From: Fratercula arctica
Taxonomy: Eukaryota > Chordata > Aves > Charadriiformes > Alcidae
Direction: 5' to 3'
Assembly (NCBI GenBank): GCA_947846985.1
Contig: CANTUZ010000001.1
Span: 38,278,727-38,342,726, forward strand
DNA length: 64,000 bases
Shown here: one piece after another, positions 48,955-62,297 of the stretch
Numbering within the stretch: position 1 is the stretch's first letter
Layout: each line of letters starts with the position of its first letter
Translations under genes and position numbers: made by a program
Notes under the pieces: model-generated
Databases searched by the model: none
The model's input: the letters and a program-made list of their open reading frames with translations, nothing else
What the model was told of the DNA's origin: nothing

Positions 48955-51343
48955 ATAAAATATGGTAGCTATTGACCAAATGGATAGTAAAACCTCAAAG
49001 TAAAAAAAGAGTTACAGTTTATTGCATCAATGATCTGTGGATTAAAGACTCCCCAAGTACATATTAATAAGATAAAGCAAATGACTCCTATGGATTTAGA
49101 CTAGGTTATCATGACAATGAACTACAGATTAAAGATCACTTGGAATACTTACAATTGCAGTGAAGCAAACATAATGGGTTTGCTATTGCCAAAGTATTCT
49201 CAATTACAGTTTTTATTTTCTGTTTATTCAAAACATATCAAAATAAATTGAAGGTGAATGTAAAGACTCTCTCAGCTTGGATGAAGGTATTGAGATGACA
49301 TGGAATATTTCAGTCAGGTCAAAATCACATTCAATCTAGTTACTGCATATATAAAAAGACTGGAGAGAATGAAAGAGCATTTCAGGTGTGTTGGGATTCC
49401 TCTGTCTCCCATACCAGTGGGAGAAAAGAATGACAATCAGAAGCTATCTAGTTAGCATGAGGAGAAAGGGTCCTCTCCACCCATGAAAGGCTTTGGTTCT
49501 CATTTTATAACATAAATCACTCAAGCATTGCCCCAGCATGAAGACGGAGCAGAAACAGGAGCCAACAACAGCAGCAGAAGCCTGGGAATGAGCCATGGCT
49601 AGACATAGCCTCCACAATACATGAGGAAAATGGGCACACAGGCAAGAGGGTAGATCAAAATTTCACTCAGTGAAGAAGATTTAGTACATTTATATATACT
49701 AAAAGAAGTGATGAATAATATTTTATTGCAGTGAACTGGATAATCATGACTGGTCGATTGGAAATATGATGGTTTAATCTATGTCAAAATGCAGAGGGAG
49801 TTTCTTCTGTTAATTATTTTATTTGAAAGTTACATTGACAAATTTCAAAACCTAAAGGTCCTTCATTTACAATCAAGTATATACATCCTACAGCAAATCA
49901 TAACAATCATAACATTTTTGTTTGTTTGTTTAGTAATAAGTATAGCAACAGAATGAACGTCAGCTATTATGTTTCTACACATGATATAGTAAAATCCCAA
50001 ATATTCACATTTGCGATCTTTACTGTCTGTTTACCATCCATTCTGTGGACCCATATACCAAACAATTAACTTTTCAGAGAAAAATAGAAAACAAGAGCCA
50101 CATAGTATTAAAAGTGCAGATACATAGTTTTTAGATTTAAGGGAACAACTCATGCATGCTTAGATTAGACAGCAGTGATCTATCTTAAAATCTGTCACAC
50201 TGAAATCTTTCAATCTGTGTGTAACTGCAAGAATCTATTTAAATCCCATTGAAATCAGAGGTGCTTACCCTCATCTGTGTTTGCATGATCCAAGACCTTG
50301 TATACCTTGCAGTGCGATGGAGCAAGTCCACTGGAAAATCTTTTTTGATAGTCATGGAAGTAGACCAAATAATATGTATAAAGGAGTATTTTCTAAAGGG
50401 AAGTAGCAGAAGTTCCTTGAGCACTGGTTGTTTGACTGACTACAGTAAACATCATTAGTTAATATAGTAAAAGTGCAGTACATGTGTATTAGGAACAAAA
50501 GTATTATCTAATATAATACTTTATACTATAGACATACCACAGACTTACAGACTGATAGACTTTGCAGGGATTTCTTACAAAAATGGAAGTCTGCTTAAGT
50601 TTTCTAAAATTTTTTGAGGTGATTTGATGCTACATGAGGAAAAAAAAAAAGAAAAGATACAAAGCCATGATTTATTTTTGCTTCAGGCTAATTGAGGAAA
50701 ATGAGAGTATAAGTTTTGCAATTTGTGAATATTGGCTTGCATGGTCAATCAAGGGGAAAGAAAGCTGAGACTTAATAAAACACAGGCCATCTGTCTTCTT
50801 TGCAGAGATAATTAAGTGTAGTACAACCTGTGGCAAAGTGACAAAAGTATAGATATTTAGCATGGGGATATTAAGGAAATCTGATTTATAACTTAGTAGT
50901 TGGTTAATAATTCTTTTTTCATACAGCATTCAGATCGTACTTCTTTTCAGTTGAAATCTATTGTCCAAGGTTATACTATTGAATGCAAGGTGGAATTCAA
51001 GAAAAGATTATTTTTTATTATGCCTACAGTGAATACAATTATTAAAATCTTATATTGTTTAAAATAAAACCCCATTAAATAACTTTTCATAGTTCAACAA
51101 GATAATTAAAAAAGAAGTTTTTTAGGGTTAATAATACGAAGTGAAGTATTCCTCAATATTGACTCACATTGAAACACCCTTTCAGAATAGAGAGAACCTA
51201 ATAATGTAGATATATGTATCTATTCACTTGACTATGTTAGAGTAGTGCCTAGTCACCCTGAAAGGCACTAAGACTTGTCCTAAACATATTATCTGAAATA
51301 CTGTTGAATTTTTAAAGTTTTTAAGAATTTTGTACTGCTTTGC

Positions 51344-51377
51344 TTTTCTTTCTTTCTTTTTTTTTTTTTTTTTTTTT
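51344..51377 (+). repeat. (TTTC)n passing into poly-T
   Basis: Three TTTC units then about 21 T. Confidence 0.9.
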
Positions 51378-54300
51378 ATAAGTATGTTATTTTATGATTA
51401 AGAAGTCGATGCATAATGACCCTGTGAGGTCACTAAGGTATAGACGTGCTGATACTGGGGTTTTGGGTGCTTCAGCCTGACATGTTTCATGACTCAAATT
51501 TATTTGATCATATTATCCTCTGTGGGATATTTGAAGAGCAAGTGAAGGTGCTCAGACTGTTTTCTATGTAGTGAAACCTCAGGTGCTCTACATAGCTCTC
51601 CTGTCTTTATTGTAAGGAGCACCAGGGCCTTCCTAGCACCCTATGAGAAGGTTATCACCACTTTGTGGAAGTCCTTCTAGGTTCTACTGTAAATGAATTG
51701 GGTCCTGGTTTTACTGAGATCACTCCTGCTCGTGAACTTTCAATTCTAGGTCTTTGAGAAATTACTATAGCACATTAAAAATATATGCAGACCAGCTGAA
51801 AATCCCAGGTAATCCCTGAGATGAATGAAGATGAATGTGTGAAAGACAGGCAGAAAAGTAACTAAAGCAGAATTTTGTATTTACAGAAACTGGCTACATT
51901 AAATGTGCTTAAGTCTTTGACATATGAATCATCACAATAATATATAAAGTGTAAAGGAAATGCAATTAAATCTGAAGTGGAAAAGTTGGGTATATGCTCA
52001 GTCAGTATTTACAGTCAGTTAGGTTTTCTCAATGTTACAGCAGTATCCCTCGAAAGCATTTAATTTGCTACTTAAACTTTAAAATCACAAAGAGAAAGCA
52101 TTACAACGTGACTTGGATGATTGACCTTCATTAGTCATTGATGGAATACTTTGTGCTGCTCATTGCATTTCTGGGCATTGCTTAGTGACTTGCATTTTTC
52201 TGCAGAGCTGTGTTGGTTTTGTCATCTTATTTTCATATCCATTGTATCCCCATTCATCTCGTTTGATTACTTCCTGAATACTATGCAAGTCTTAGACTAC
52301 ATTATATAAAATAATAGATCATACACATATTGCAGTAGCAACGTTTTTAAATCTTGCATTTTTCTCTGTATCATCTAATAGAATATGCCCAAATCTTTGG
52401 GGTTCATAATCACTCTCACTTATAAAGAAAGCTTTGCTGTGCTTGCAAATAAGTAATTCCTTGCTTCCAAAGGAAATAAAACAAAATAAAACCCCACAGC
52501 CCCCCTAACTACGTCCTTTGAAAGGTCTGAGAAAACTTAAACTCAACTGTCTCTGGTTCTTAGGAGCAAAGTGAAGTTTATGCAATTGAAACAGATAGGT
52601 ATTTTATCGGTAGCCTCCTGGAAATAACAAACAATCAGCACTTCCTCTGGATGTATGGAGAAACGTAGAATTATCTTTTTAACTGCTTTTCAGACTGATG
52701 CCAGCTATTGCAGCTCTGTGTAGATGCCAAAAGCAGCCAAAAATACAGAATACTAATAAATTTACTTTCTTTTCTGCAGTACTATAAATCACAAGCTTAG
52801 CACATATGTGATGATAGTGTGCATTCATTTTGTTCTCTCATCTTGTACTGCTGTATGTGAGCAAACTCTTCATTACTTCCGTAAATTAATAGACGCTTAT
52901 CTGCTCTTGACTATTCAGAAAATACGTGTGAACTATTTAAGATCTGAACACAAAAACAGGCTCTCCTGATGAGACCAGTGATTCTTCTAGAAAAGTATCC
53001 AGGTTCTGAGGGGAGCAGCACCTATATGATTCAGATCAAGGTGTAAAATCACACACAGTAACAACTACGGAATATTTTTTCTGCAAGGAAAAGTACTTTT
53101 CACTGTTAGTATCTAATCTGTGGGATTTAATATGCCATTATGTAGTTTTGAGATGGAAATCAGGCTAGTAAGCTTTTGTAGGTTCTGCCACTACTACACT
53201 CATATCACGTTTAACTTATAGAGTAATGGTCATCCATTTTAGTTATCTTCCATTTGTGAGACAATCAGACAGTGCAATTCTTTTCCAAAAGTCATTACAG
53301 AGTCCTGCTAGATCTACAGTGTTCTCAAGTATACCTTACAGAAGGCTTATATAAGATGATGATTTTTGCATGGGGAGGAGATCACTAGCTCCCATGAAGC
53401 ATACTAACTAAAGAGTTAATCACACAGCATGCTAAAGGATTAGCACACTCAGGCCAAATAATCTCTGTCATTTAAAATAAGATATATCATCACTGACTTA
53501 TTAAAGTTTTGTCTATTCCCTTGAATAGTCTTTTATTGACTCAGACAATCCTTTGTACTTTCCCAGCATGAAATTATAATAAAAGGTTGAGTCTTACAGA
53601 TGTCTAAAATGTCCTTGAAATGAAAAGGGAAAATGGTTCAGGCTGTATTTCAAAAGTGAATATATATCACTCATCACAGAAAAATGAATTGACTTTGTAT
53701 TCATTAGATGACCTGTGAAATAATCTTCAATTAAACAGACAATAGATTTGTAGTTCCTACAAAGATACAACTTTAATCTCACATGGATTTTTTTTTCCTT
53801 CCTTTTTTCCGTATGTCAAGACTGTGTTTAGTATTCACTTCTTCAGAAACTGTTGTTAAGATAGGGAGCAGAAATAGAATAGAAAAGCAGCCATAACAGA
53901 GCCCTCAGAAACAGTATGATCACCAACAGTTTTACATCTGTTTTGGCAGTTTCAGAAGCAAGGCAAAACTGAATTGGGCAGATGGATTAACATAATCCCA
54001 TAGATATAATGTTTCCCATTTATGGCAATTTATACCTTTAGGACATGACCTAATGAACCTTCATAATGCACACATGGGGAAAGAAGGGTGGCAGCACTTA
54101 TGGTTTTACTTGCCTCAAGTTTAAGATTATCTAAATTTCTCTTCAGCCTTTACATGTACCATTATGATTATTTGAATTACGGAAGTGACAGCTGGGCTCT
54201 GCCACGAATAAGATCTTTTTGTTAGATATTGTGTAAATACATGAGGCCTATATCTCCAAAAATTTTGCACAATGAGAAGGCATTGATGGATGCTACAGCC

Positions 54301-55751
54301 AGATACTGTGAGGTAGAGCGGAAAATAAAACCTGGTCTATCAACAAACACAGATGACTGCTTGAAGGCATCACACATACATAAACTCACTAACATGTGAA
54401 ATGACTACCTCATGGGATAAGATGCAAATCATTTTGCAGGAGGGGAAACTGCGGAGTGTTCAAAGGGTAGAACAGAAGACAAAGGATGTTTGTTTTGATA
54501 AAAGTGAAAGTGGAGCTGCTGTCTTTCCCTAAAATAAGAGAAGATTTAGTGCAAAAATAGAGGAAAAACCAGGGAGTATAGCTTTTGCACAAGAAATGTG
54601 GCCCAAATTTGAGCAGCGACCTCCAAGATATTTTAGACTGAAACTGAAATATGTCTGCGAACATAGTCCATGCTTCCTTATACAACGATACTATGGAAAC
54701 TTTTCCTTCTCAGGTTCCCTACGCTTCTTTCCCAAAGTGCTTCCTGTGCTCTCTGTCAGAGGAAGACGCTCTCCATCCCCTGGGAGGTCAGTCATAACCC
54801 CCTATTGCTAGACCGAAATGAATAGTGAATGTTAATTATATTTATATTAGTTTCATGTCTCTAAGTTTATTAGCAGTACTTCGTGTAGTCAGCGTTTCCC
54901 TGTATCTTTATTCTGTAGGCTCATCATTGCATTAGTACAAATAATGCAGTGTCTAGTAGAACAGGAACTCTTTCCATTAGAAAATATCAATCCCTTATTT
55001 CTTGTATTGCTCCCTTCTCAGCTGGTAGCCATAATATCTTCTTGTTTTCCTTCTCCAATATGGTATTTGCACAAGACCTTGCACTGAAACAATGACTGAA
55101 AATAAACCTTGCACCTTAATACCATGCTTTTACTTAGTTAGTGTAAGAGTTTATGGACATTGTCTGCACAGTGTACTTTGAGACTAAGTGTTCTATTTCT
55201 GTCTGACAAATTGCAAACTTTATTTTGACTGTAAAGACAATCATTGCTTTCCTGCAGTAGTTTAGCCTGAACCTTAACTAAAATTCATAAAGATTTCTGA
55301 TCCAGGGCTAACAGTAGTATTACTGGCTTAAAATGTATCACTGAAACATAATTGCTCTGAAAATAAGTTAACTCCTACAGAGGAGAACTGTTTTGTCACC
55401 TTGGCAATAAAGTCATTTGGAAAGGATCAGAGAACATCTTGCAGGGCTGATCAGGGATTCACAAGGCAGGGTAGCTAGAAACTTATAAAAAGGAAAGCAA
55501 GTAAGTTGTTTGATCTGCTTTAGTCTTCAGTGGCTAAGGATGAAGGACAGTTGTATGCCCCAGGGGCATAATAAAGCAGAGAAAGCCAGAGCATAAGTAG
55601 GTTCTAAAGGGGTTCCAGGGAAGCGATCAGCCAGAATAAAAGACCTCGTTTGGAAAGTATGTTGAAAAGTACATATTTTTCTTTAATTCCTTTATATTTT
55701 TTTTTGCTTTATTCTTTAAGTAAAAACAATAGTATACTTAGAAACTCTGGG

Positions 55752-55774
55752 CATATATAAATATATATATATAT
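55752..55774 (+). repeat. (TA)n microsatellite
   Basis: ATATATAA then ATATATATATATAT. Confidence 0.85.
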
Positions 55775-56810
55775 CTGTATCTTTTCCTTTTTGGTGAGTT
55801 ACTTCCACCTCAGGCATTCTTTAATCTCCAAACTAGCATTAAAAGTGTTCACTCCCGGGACAAATATTGGAGAAGGATGTTGAAGGTATGAGGGGACATC
55901 AGTCCCCCCAAAAAGAATATTTGGATTTTAAAAAATATCTTTAAAAGAAAAAAAAAATAGTATTTTTAGGTGTGTCTCCTAGACATGATAGAAGAAAAGG
56001 CTAAGGAGAAAAGGACACAATATAAAGCATTATTTATAGTTTTATGCCCCAAATGAAGAATCCTTTTCTTGACTCTAAGTTCAGTCTGTATTATGCTGAC
56101 ATGGTATTTTTCACTCCAGAAAATAAAAACAACTGCATCAAGTACAGTTTTTGTCGCTGTGAAGGCATTTTAAGTTTCTCTAAAATGTAATTTTTCTTCC
56201 TCTTTCTAACAAAGGACATCATGGGCTCATTCATCTGCTTTTTAATAAGCTTCAGATGACAATGCAAAAGTCTTGTGTCCTTTGAATCAAGTGTTTCCAA
56301 ACCTTAGATGAATACATCAGACTTCTTCCCTTTCCTTCTGATGTTTTCCTGAGTGTTTTCAAGCATATCCAACCCAATTTGTGGTGGTTGAAAAACAACT
56401 CAGCAATTCATCATATTTAACAACTCAAGTCACTAACGCTGAGTCAACAACACCTGATTTCCTTCCATGCTGATACTGATTCCCCCAGTTAATGCTCACC
56501 TTAGAATCACTTGTGGAGAAGAGAAAGTCAGGCCTCTATTTTCCATCAGCTAGATTTCTGCTGCATTTCAGCTTGGGTAAGTGTATATGTCTTCATAAAT
56601 TTTTACAGAGCTGCAAATGACAGTTTAAGGGAACAAGCAACGAGAATTTCAGGGTTTTATTTTTCTCACTTCTTTACTCTATTCTAAATATCTTAATTTA
56701 TACCTACCTACCTTTTGACTGATGTACTTACATGTTATTTTTCTCTTTTGACATCTTTACCAAAGTACTTAATGTAATCATAAGCTCATGTTGTTTCAAA
56801 ATGCTGATTA

Positions 56811-56851
56811 AAAAAAACAAAAAAAAAAACCCCAAAAAAACCCCAAAAAAC
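56811..56851 (+). repeat. A/C tract with A11C4 and A7C4 blocks
   Basis: A7 C A11 C4 A7 C4 A6 C. Two complete A-run/C4 junctions lie in tandem. Confidence 0.9.
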
Positions 56852-59800
56852 AATCAAGCTATAATATATATAGTTCAGAGGCAGCAATGTCCAAAACAAG
56901 CCAAGCCACAGCCAAAACCAAGCAGTGAACTCTGAGTAGAATTAGGTTATATTTTTAAAGGGATTTTTCTTAAGTTTCTCTCAGTTTGTTTCAAATAGTT
57001 AAAGATTTCAGCATCAATCCTAAATCTTTGTGCATGTCTCAACAATCTCAAACTATTTTCCATGAGGTATACCCTAAATGATCATATTACTAGCAAAAGA
57101 AATTTAAGCCATTAGTAAGAGTTTCTGCAACACTCTACTGACACTTCATCTTGAAGTATGCAAGATGATTATCCTGTACTCCTGGTTTTAATACTCTAAT
57201 TTATTTTGGACATCACAATGAGAAAATACAAGCTTTAGAAGTGACTGTACGTTTACTTTAAGGGGAGGATAGGGTGCCCAGCTCTTCACATACAGCTACC
57301 ACATCTGCATTTATTTATATAAAGAACAACCAATACCTGAGCTTATCACTGTCTGAGGCAGGAGTCTGTACCTTCAAGACATAGCAGAACTACATGGGTC
57401 ACAGATGAAGAGCTGTGTTTGTATTTATTTTATTTATATTATTGTTTTGGAGATCTTCACACTTCATTCATTTTTACCTTTAATTTTTTTCCCCATGTTT
57501 TTATTTTCTTATGAAGGTAAGTTTGTTTTTTTTTTCTTTGGAATTATTCACATTTCTATACTTAGAAAGACCTTAGAACACCTTAGAAATACAAGACACA
57601 TTTTATTAATGTACATAAAACCACAAATGTAAGTGACACACAAGCCTTAGCATCCTTTTTGGTGTTCCCAGTGCTGTTATTTCATCCCAATTACAGGGTG
57701 ACTTGTTCATCTTAATAGGCTGATATGATTTTCAGAAAACAAATTAGGTAGTACATTACCTGTATTAGTACTTTTAACTGCAGTTATTTGCTTTGATTCA
57801 GGACAACTACAGAAGCAAGGTTTAACTCATGCCAAAAGCCTAGACTTAAAATACAAGTTTTGTAATGCCCTGGGCAATATCTTGCAGAAGTATGACACTA
57901 TGCATGAGATATTGTGCAAGGGAATCCAGGGGACAGCATGGAATTATGGACTGTGAACTATAGGATCAATTATCTGTCTTTGTCAGCTTTATGGCTTTTC
58001 AATTAGTTGATTAAATAAATCACTCAGAAGGGCTAGGATGCTGATGCATATTTTATTCTTATTGGCAAGCTGGGTGTTGGAAATCCTCTTTTCATTCTAC
58101 AGTAATTACTTCCCCCTCCCCTCAACTTCAGATTTCAGCTCAGAGATGTACTGTTTGGCTACTGACAGGGTTGCCAGACTTTAGGAAGTACTGAACAGCA
58201 GTTACTGTATTTTATTTTTTCGATATCTACATCAATTATTTAGCTTATATGCAGTATATGCTAATACTTAAGTTGATAGACTTCCTGATGAAGTCAGTGC
58301 TAGGAGTCCCAAGGACTTCACCAGATAGTCAGCATGTACATTGCCGGAAGGTGCCCATGTTGCAAATTACAAAAATTAAGTATTTGTATCATGTTTGAAA
58401 ATTTTTATTAGGTATCTAATGCCCTTTGGATTCACGTTGGCATTTAAACAGTTTTGAGGACTAAGCCTTAATGTCTTTCTGGGAAACATGGCAGAATTCT
58501 CAGTGGCTCAGTCACAGATATAGATGCAATACTCTAAAAACAGGGCTAAATGATCATTCTGAAAAGAAGCAGATTCCTCTCAGTTTCTGTTATGCTTAAA
58601 TTTTGGGTGACTACTGCTTATGGAGTCTCTGCATGGCTGTTTGTCAACAGACCTTAAGAGCTAAAAGGATTTGCTGCTACTATGCAAGAACTGACACCTT
58701 CTGTTCAAAGTACCCACCAAAAATTGCTTGATTTCCTTCCCAATGAAGAATCATGCTCACTGTTGCAAGAGCTAATTCTTGATTCTGACTCGGAAAACAA
58801 GTCTTACTATGTAGGGTTAGATGCCTACCACCAAGATTGGTGTTTTCAGCTATCCTGTGTGAAACTCTGAGGACAAAGGCTTGGCTAGATCTGATCTTCT
58901 AGAGATCTCCTTTCTCCTTTCAGATAACTCCTCAGTTCCTCAAGTCCTTGCTCCCCTGAATTTCATGAGTGTTAGTTCACAAGCTTTTTTTAGAATGGAG
59001 CAAACCAAGATGTAATTTCTAGAGATTGTTCACTCCAAGGATTGCTTCCTATAGGTAATATAGTTGAAAGAGTACCGGATATGGTACCCTCTGATATACA
59101 TAGTCCTCCACTACTGTCCTACCTGACTGCCCAGGAAGCAACCTAAAGCACTGATCTCAGCACATGCCATATCTCTTGCCATATCTCAGCAGTTTCCTGC
59201 TGCAAAAACACCTCTCTGGTGAGCTTCAACACAGCCCTCCAATTATTTCCAGCATTTTGAACGGCAAAAGACACAAAATAATAATAATTTTGTCCAAGAT
59301 GACATGGCATCAGGTAGAACTAGCAGGAAATCACAGCCAAGTGTATGATGCGAATGTGCCCAGTCTTCTACAGAGGGAGCCAGCTTCTTGATATTTGGCT
59401 TGGGGGCCAATGACTACTCCCTGCAGCACATGCTTTTTGCAGTGTAGATGTTGCTACAGAACAAAGTACTACTTAGCAATTTTAACCACCTGTTTCAAAT
59501 AAAATATGTAAATAGATCCATGAAAATGAGCACTCTCTCCCACAGGCCTAACTACTAGACTGAAAATCACAACTTCCTTGTTCAATATATCCAGCTCTTG
59601 AATGACCACTATTTTTTTCTAAACAAAATGGAACACTTTCAATAAGAAACCCTATAATTATTAGGCAGGAATATGTCATAATATAGTTATGAATTATAGC
59701 TGAGCACTTTTATAATAAAACAATACATTCATTATAAAGGAATTTAAAAAGAACAAAAGAAAACAAACCCCCAAACCATTTGTGAATTTAAGTGGAAACT

Positions 59801-61438
59801 GAAAAAAATGTCAAAACAAAATGAAAGAAATAGTTTGAAAATTAAATCGTTTTAGAAGACCTAAAAAAGTCTTTTCATTTCTATAAAGAATTGACATTTT
59901 ACTTTAAGATTATTGAGATTTTTGAAATTTTACTTTAAAATGGCTTTCTATTTACTAAATGGGAAAACAACATTTAAAGAGTTATGTAACAAGAAAATAG
60001 AATATCATATTTTGGTTTGTTTCAAGCAAAATGTTTTTTGCTTACCCACAATGAAATTTTCAGGTCTTCCGACTCCTAAACAAATGCTTTAGCAATTGTG
60101 AGGTTATACAGAGTTGGGTAGCAGTATTTTTTTCTCTCCACTTCCTTTAAAATAAAAGTGCTCCTTATTCAATACTTTGTAGAAAGTAGGTAAAATCATC
60201 TTCAGCAGTACTACCATTCAGTGGATCCCGAGAAAGTGAAAGTGTCAGATATTTACTGAAAGTGTTTGAACTATTTAAGATACACTACTTAATTTCTGTA
60301 CATTTTTGGTTGAGGTTTAAGCTGCTGGACTGTAATTTTTTCTATTTTAGTTCTACTTTCTCCTCTTAAAAACCAGGAGAACTCCATTCTGTGCCTAGTT
60401 ATCCCTTGCAGGCTTCTTATAGATGCATGAAGAACATGAACACTAGATCTAATAAGTAAGATAGCTACTAGAGAAACTTCATTTATTTGCCAACATCAGT
60501 TCTGAGTACAAGATGGGTACGACTGCTCAGCCACACTGCAATGCCAGTTTTATACCTATAGACACATAACTGAGGTGCACAAAACTTTGGAGATTCTTAA
60601 AGAGGCTGGTGATGGCCTGAGGAATCTAACTTCTCTGTATAGTAAATAGAGGGTTTCCACCGGGTTTCTCCACTGGAAGACTATATATCTATATTGACCT
60701 CAGGGTAACTTTATGGAGACTAGACTCACAACATTAAAATTGTTATTTTTTAATTATTTCCTTCTATATTGGGTACTGAATGATAAACAAGTGCCTTGTA
60801 CACCTAAAATTAGGAAACAGATTATGAGGAGATTGTATTGGATTTTGCAAGAGTTAATTCTCTTGCAAGATCAGTTCCATTTGTTGGCTCTGACTGTATC
60901 TGACCTGGGCTCTTAGCATGAACTCGGGGTTTCTGGTCCTTCAGTTGACCAGAATGGGGTTATATTGGAGTGCACCATGTTTCTATCCAGATGTGTCATT
61001 TCTCCGGAACTAAGAGTAAGAAGAGTGATGATGTGTACGCACTTTAGTCTTTCCTCCATACACAGTTGTAACTCTGGAAATTGCCCCTCTGTTCTGCAAT
61101 ACAGACGTGTTCCATTTCAGATATCTGAGTTGTAGGAAGCATATTGACTTTGAAACCAGGAGTGTGAGTTCTATCAAACTGCAGCACCTATTTAGTAAGT
61201 AACCATGATGTCTGTGTGTGTTCACTGACATATTTATTATAATTGCCACAAAAGTATACACAATGGAAATGTATCTTCCTTATGGATTTGAAATTTCACA
61301 AATACTTTGGAGAAAAGCCTAAAATTTCAGCCAAACTGCCAGAGTATCATTTATGAGCTTACAGTATGTGAAAACAGAAAAAAAAAGATTTCCTTCCAAT
61401 CTCAAATATTTATTTTTAATTCACTTTTACTTTATGCC

Positions 61439-61996
61439 ATCCAGAGGGACCTGGACAGGCTTGAGAGGTGGACCCATGCAAACCTCATGAAGTTCAACAA
61501 GGTCAAGTGTAAGAACCTGTACCAGCATCAGGACAATCCCAAGCACAAATGCAGACTGAGTAGAGAATGGATTGAGAGCAGCCCTGAGGAGATGGACTTG
61601 GGGGTGCTGGTTGATGAGAAGCTCAACGTGAGCTGGCAATGTGCACTTGCAGCCCAGAAAGTCAACTGCATCCTGGACTGCATCAAAAGAAGCATGGACA
61701 GGAGGTCAAGGGAGGTGATTCTGCCCCTCTACTCCACTCTCGTGAGACCCCACCTGGAGCACTGCCTCCAGCTTTGGAGCCCCCAACATAAGAAGGACAT
61801 GGACCTGTTGGAACGGGTCCAGAGGAAGACCATGAAGATGATCAGAGGGCTGGTACAACTCTCTTATGAAGACAGGCTGAGAGAGTTGGGGTTGTTCAGC
61901 CTGGAGAAATCTCTGGGGAGACCTTATAGCAGCCTTGCAGTACCTGAAGGGGGCCTACAGAAAAGATGGGGAGGGACTCTTTATCAGGGAGTGTAG
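61439..61996 (+). pseudogene. CR1 ORF2 remnant: distal RT and C-terminal region
   Basis: The frame reads [20 protein letters not shown], then [74 protein letters not shown] and [12 protein letters not shown]. It then passes into a second frame by a short deletion after LEK (near 61910), reading [15 protein letters not shown] and closing at 61996. The frame stays open upstream to 61307 in flanking DNA, but the upstream start is a TTG; the first in-frame ATG is at 61487, inside CR1. It is therefore a remnant, not a gene. Confidence 0.94.
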
Positions 61997-62297
61997 CAAT
62001 AGATAGGACAAGGGTAATGGTTTTATACTGAAAGAGGGGAAGTTTAGACTAGATATTAGGAAGAAATTCTTTACTGTGAGGGTGGTGAGACACTGGAACA
62101 GGTTGCCCAGAGAAGTTGTGGCTGCCCCATCCCTGGGGGTGTTCAAGGCCAGGCTGGATGGGGGTGTTCAAGGCCAGGCTTTGATCAACCTGGTCTAGTG
62201 AAAAGTGTCCCTGCCCATGGCAGGGGGATTGGAACTAGATGATCTTTACGGTACCTCCCAAACCAATTCATTCTATGATTCTATGATTATACTATGA
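61439..62297 (+). mobile_element. CR1 LINE, sense, 5'-truncated, about 0.86 kb
   Basis: The copy begins abruptly at ATCCAGAGGGACCTGGACAG, within the distal RT region of ORF2, and runs through the C-terminus and 3' UTR to a tail at 62269-62297 (ATTCTATGATTCTATGATTA and decay). It is the best-preserved of the type B CR1s here. In the 3' part, GGGGGTGTTCAAGGCCAGGCT is nearly tandemly duplicated (about 62132-62190). Like most LINE copies it lacks ORF1, the endonuclease and the RT palm, and so is immobile. Confidence 0.95.

Larger units (their letters stand above)
44336..51343. other. AT-rich non-coding DNA, no gene seen
   Basis: Open frames do not exceed about 85 codons and none is recognised. 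The stretch contains homopolymer and T/G runs listed separately, a T8GGA8C4 motif at 47110-47131 and a TAAT-rich, conserved-looking segment at 46.3-46.5 kb. A slightly GC-raised area at 47.1-47.8 kb holds nothing recognisable. Confidence 0.6.
51378..61438. other. AT-rich non-coding DNA, no gene seen
   Basis: Ten kilobases without a supported gene. It contains a TA microsatellite (55752-55774), an A/C tract (56811-56851), an exon-like segment at 54714-54786 (see findings) and a 62-codon ATG frame at 58682-58870 that is not recognised. A low-complexity A-rich, K/N-coding area lies at 59.6-60.0 kb. Confidence 0.6.

Noticed and set aside
58682..58870. 62-codon ATG frame (starts MQELTPSVQ) as a small protein gene
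   Set aside because: Protein-like composition but no homology, no upstream regulatory sequence recognised and chance length for this composition.
61307..61996. A 229-codon gene fusing flanking sequence to CR1
   Set aside because: The apparent start is a TTG, with no in-frame ATG before 61487 inside CR1; the upstream part is merely open by chance.
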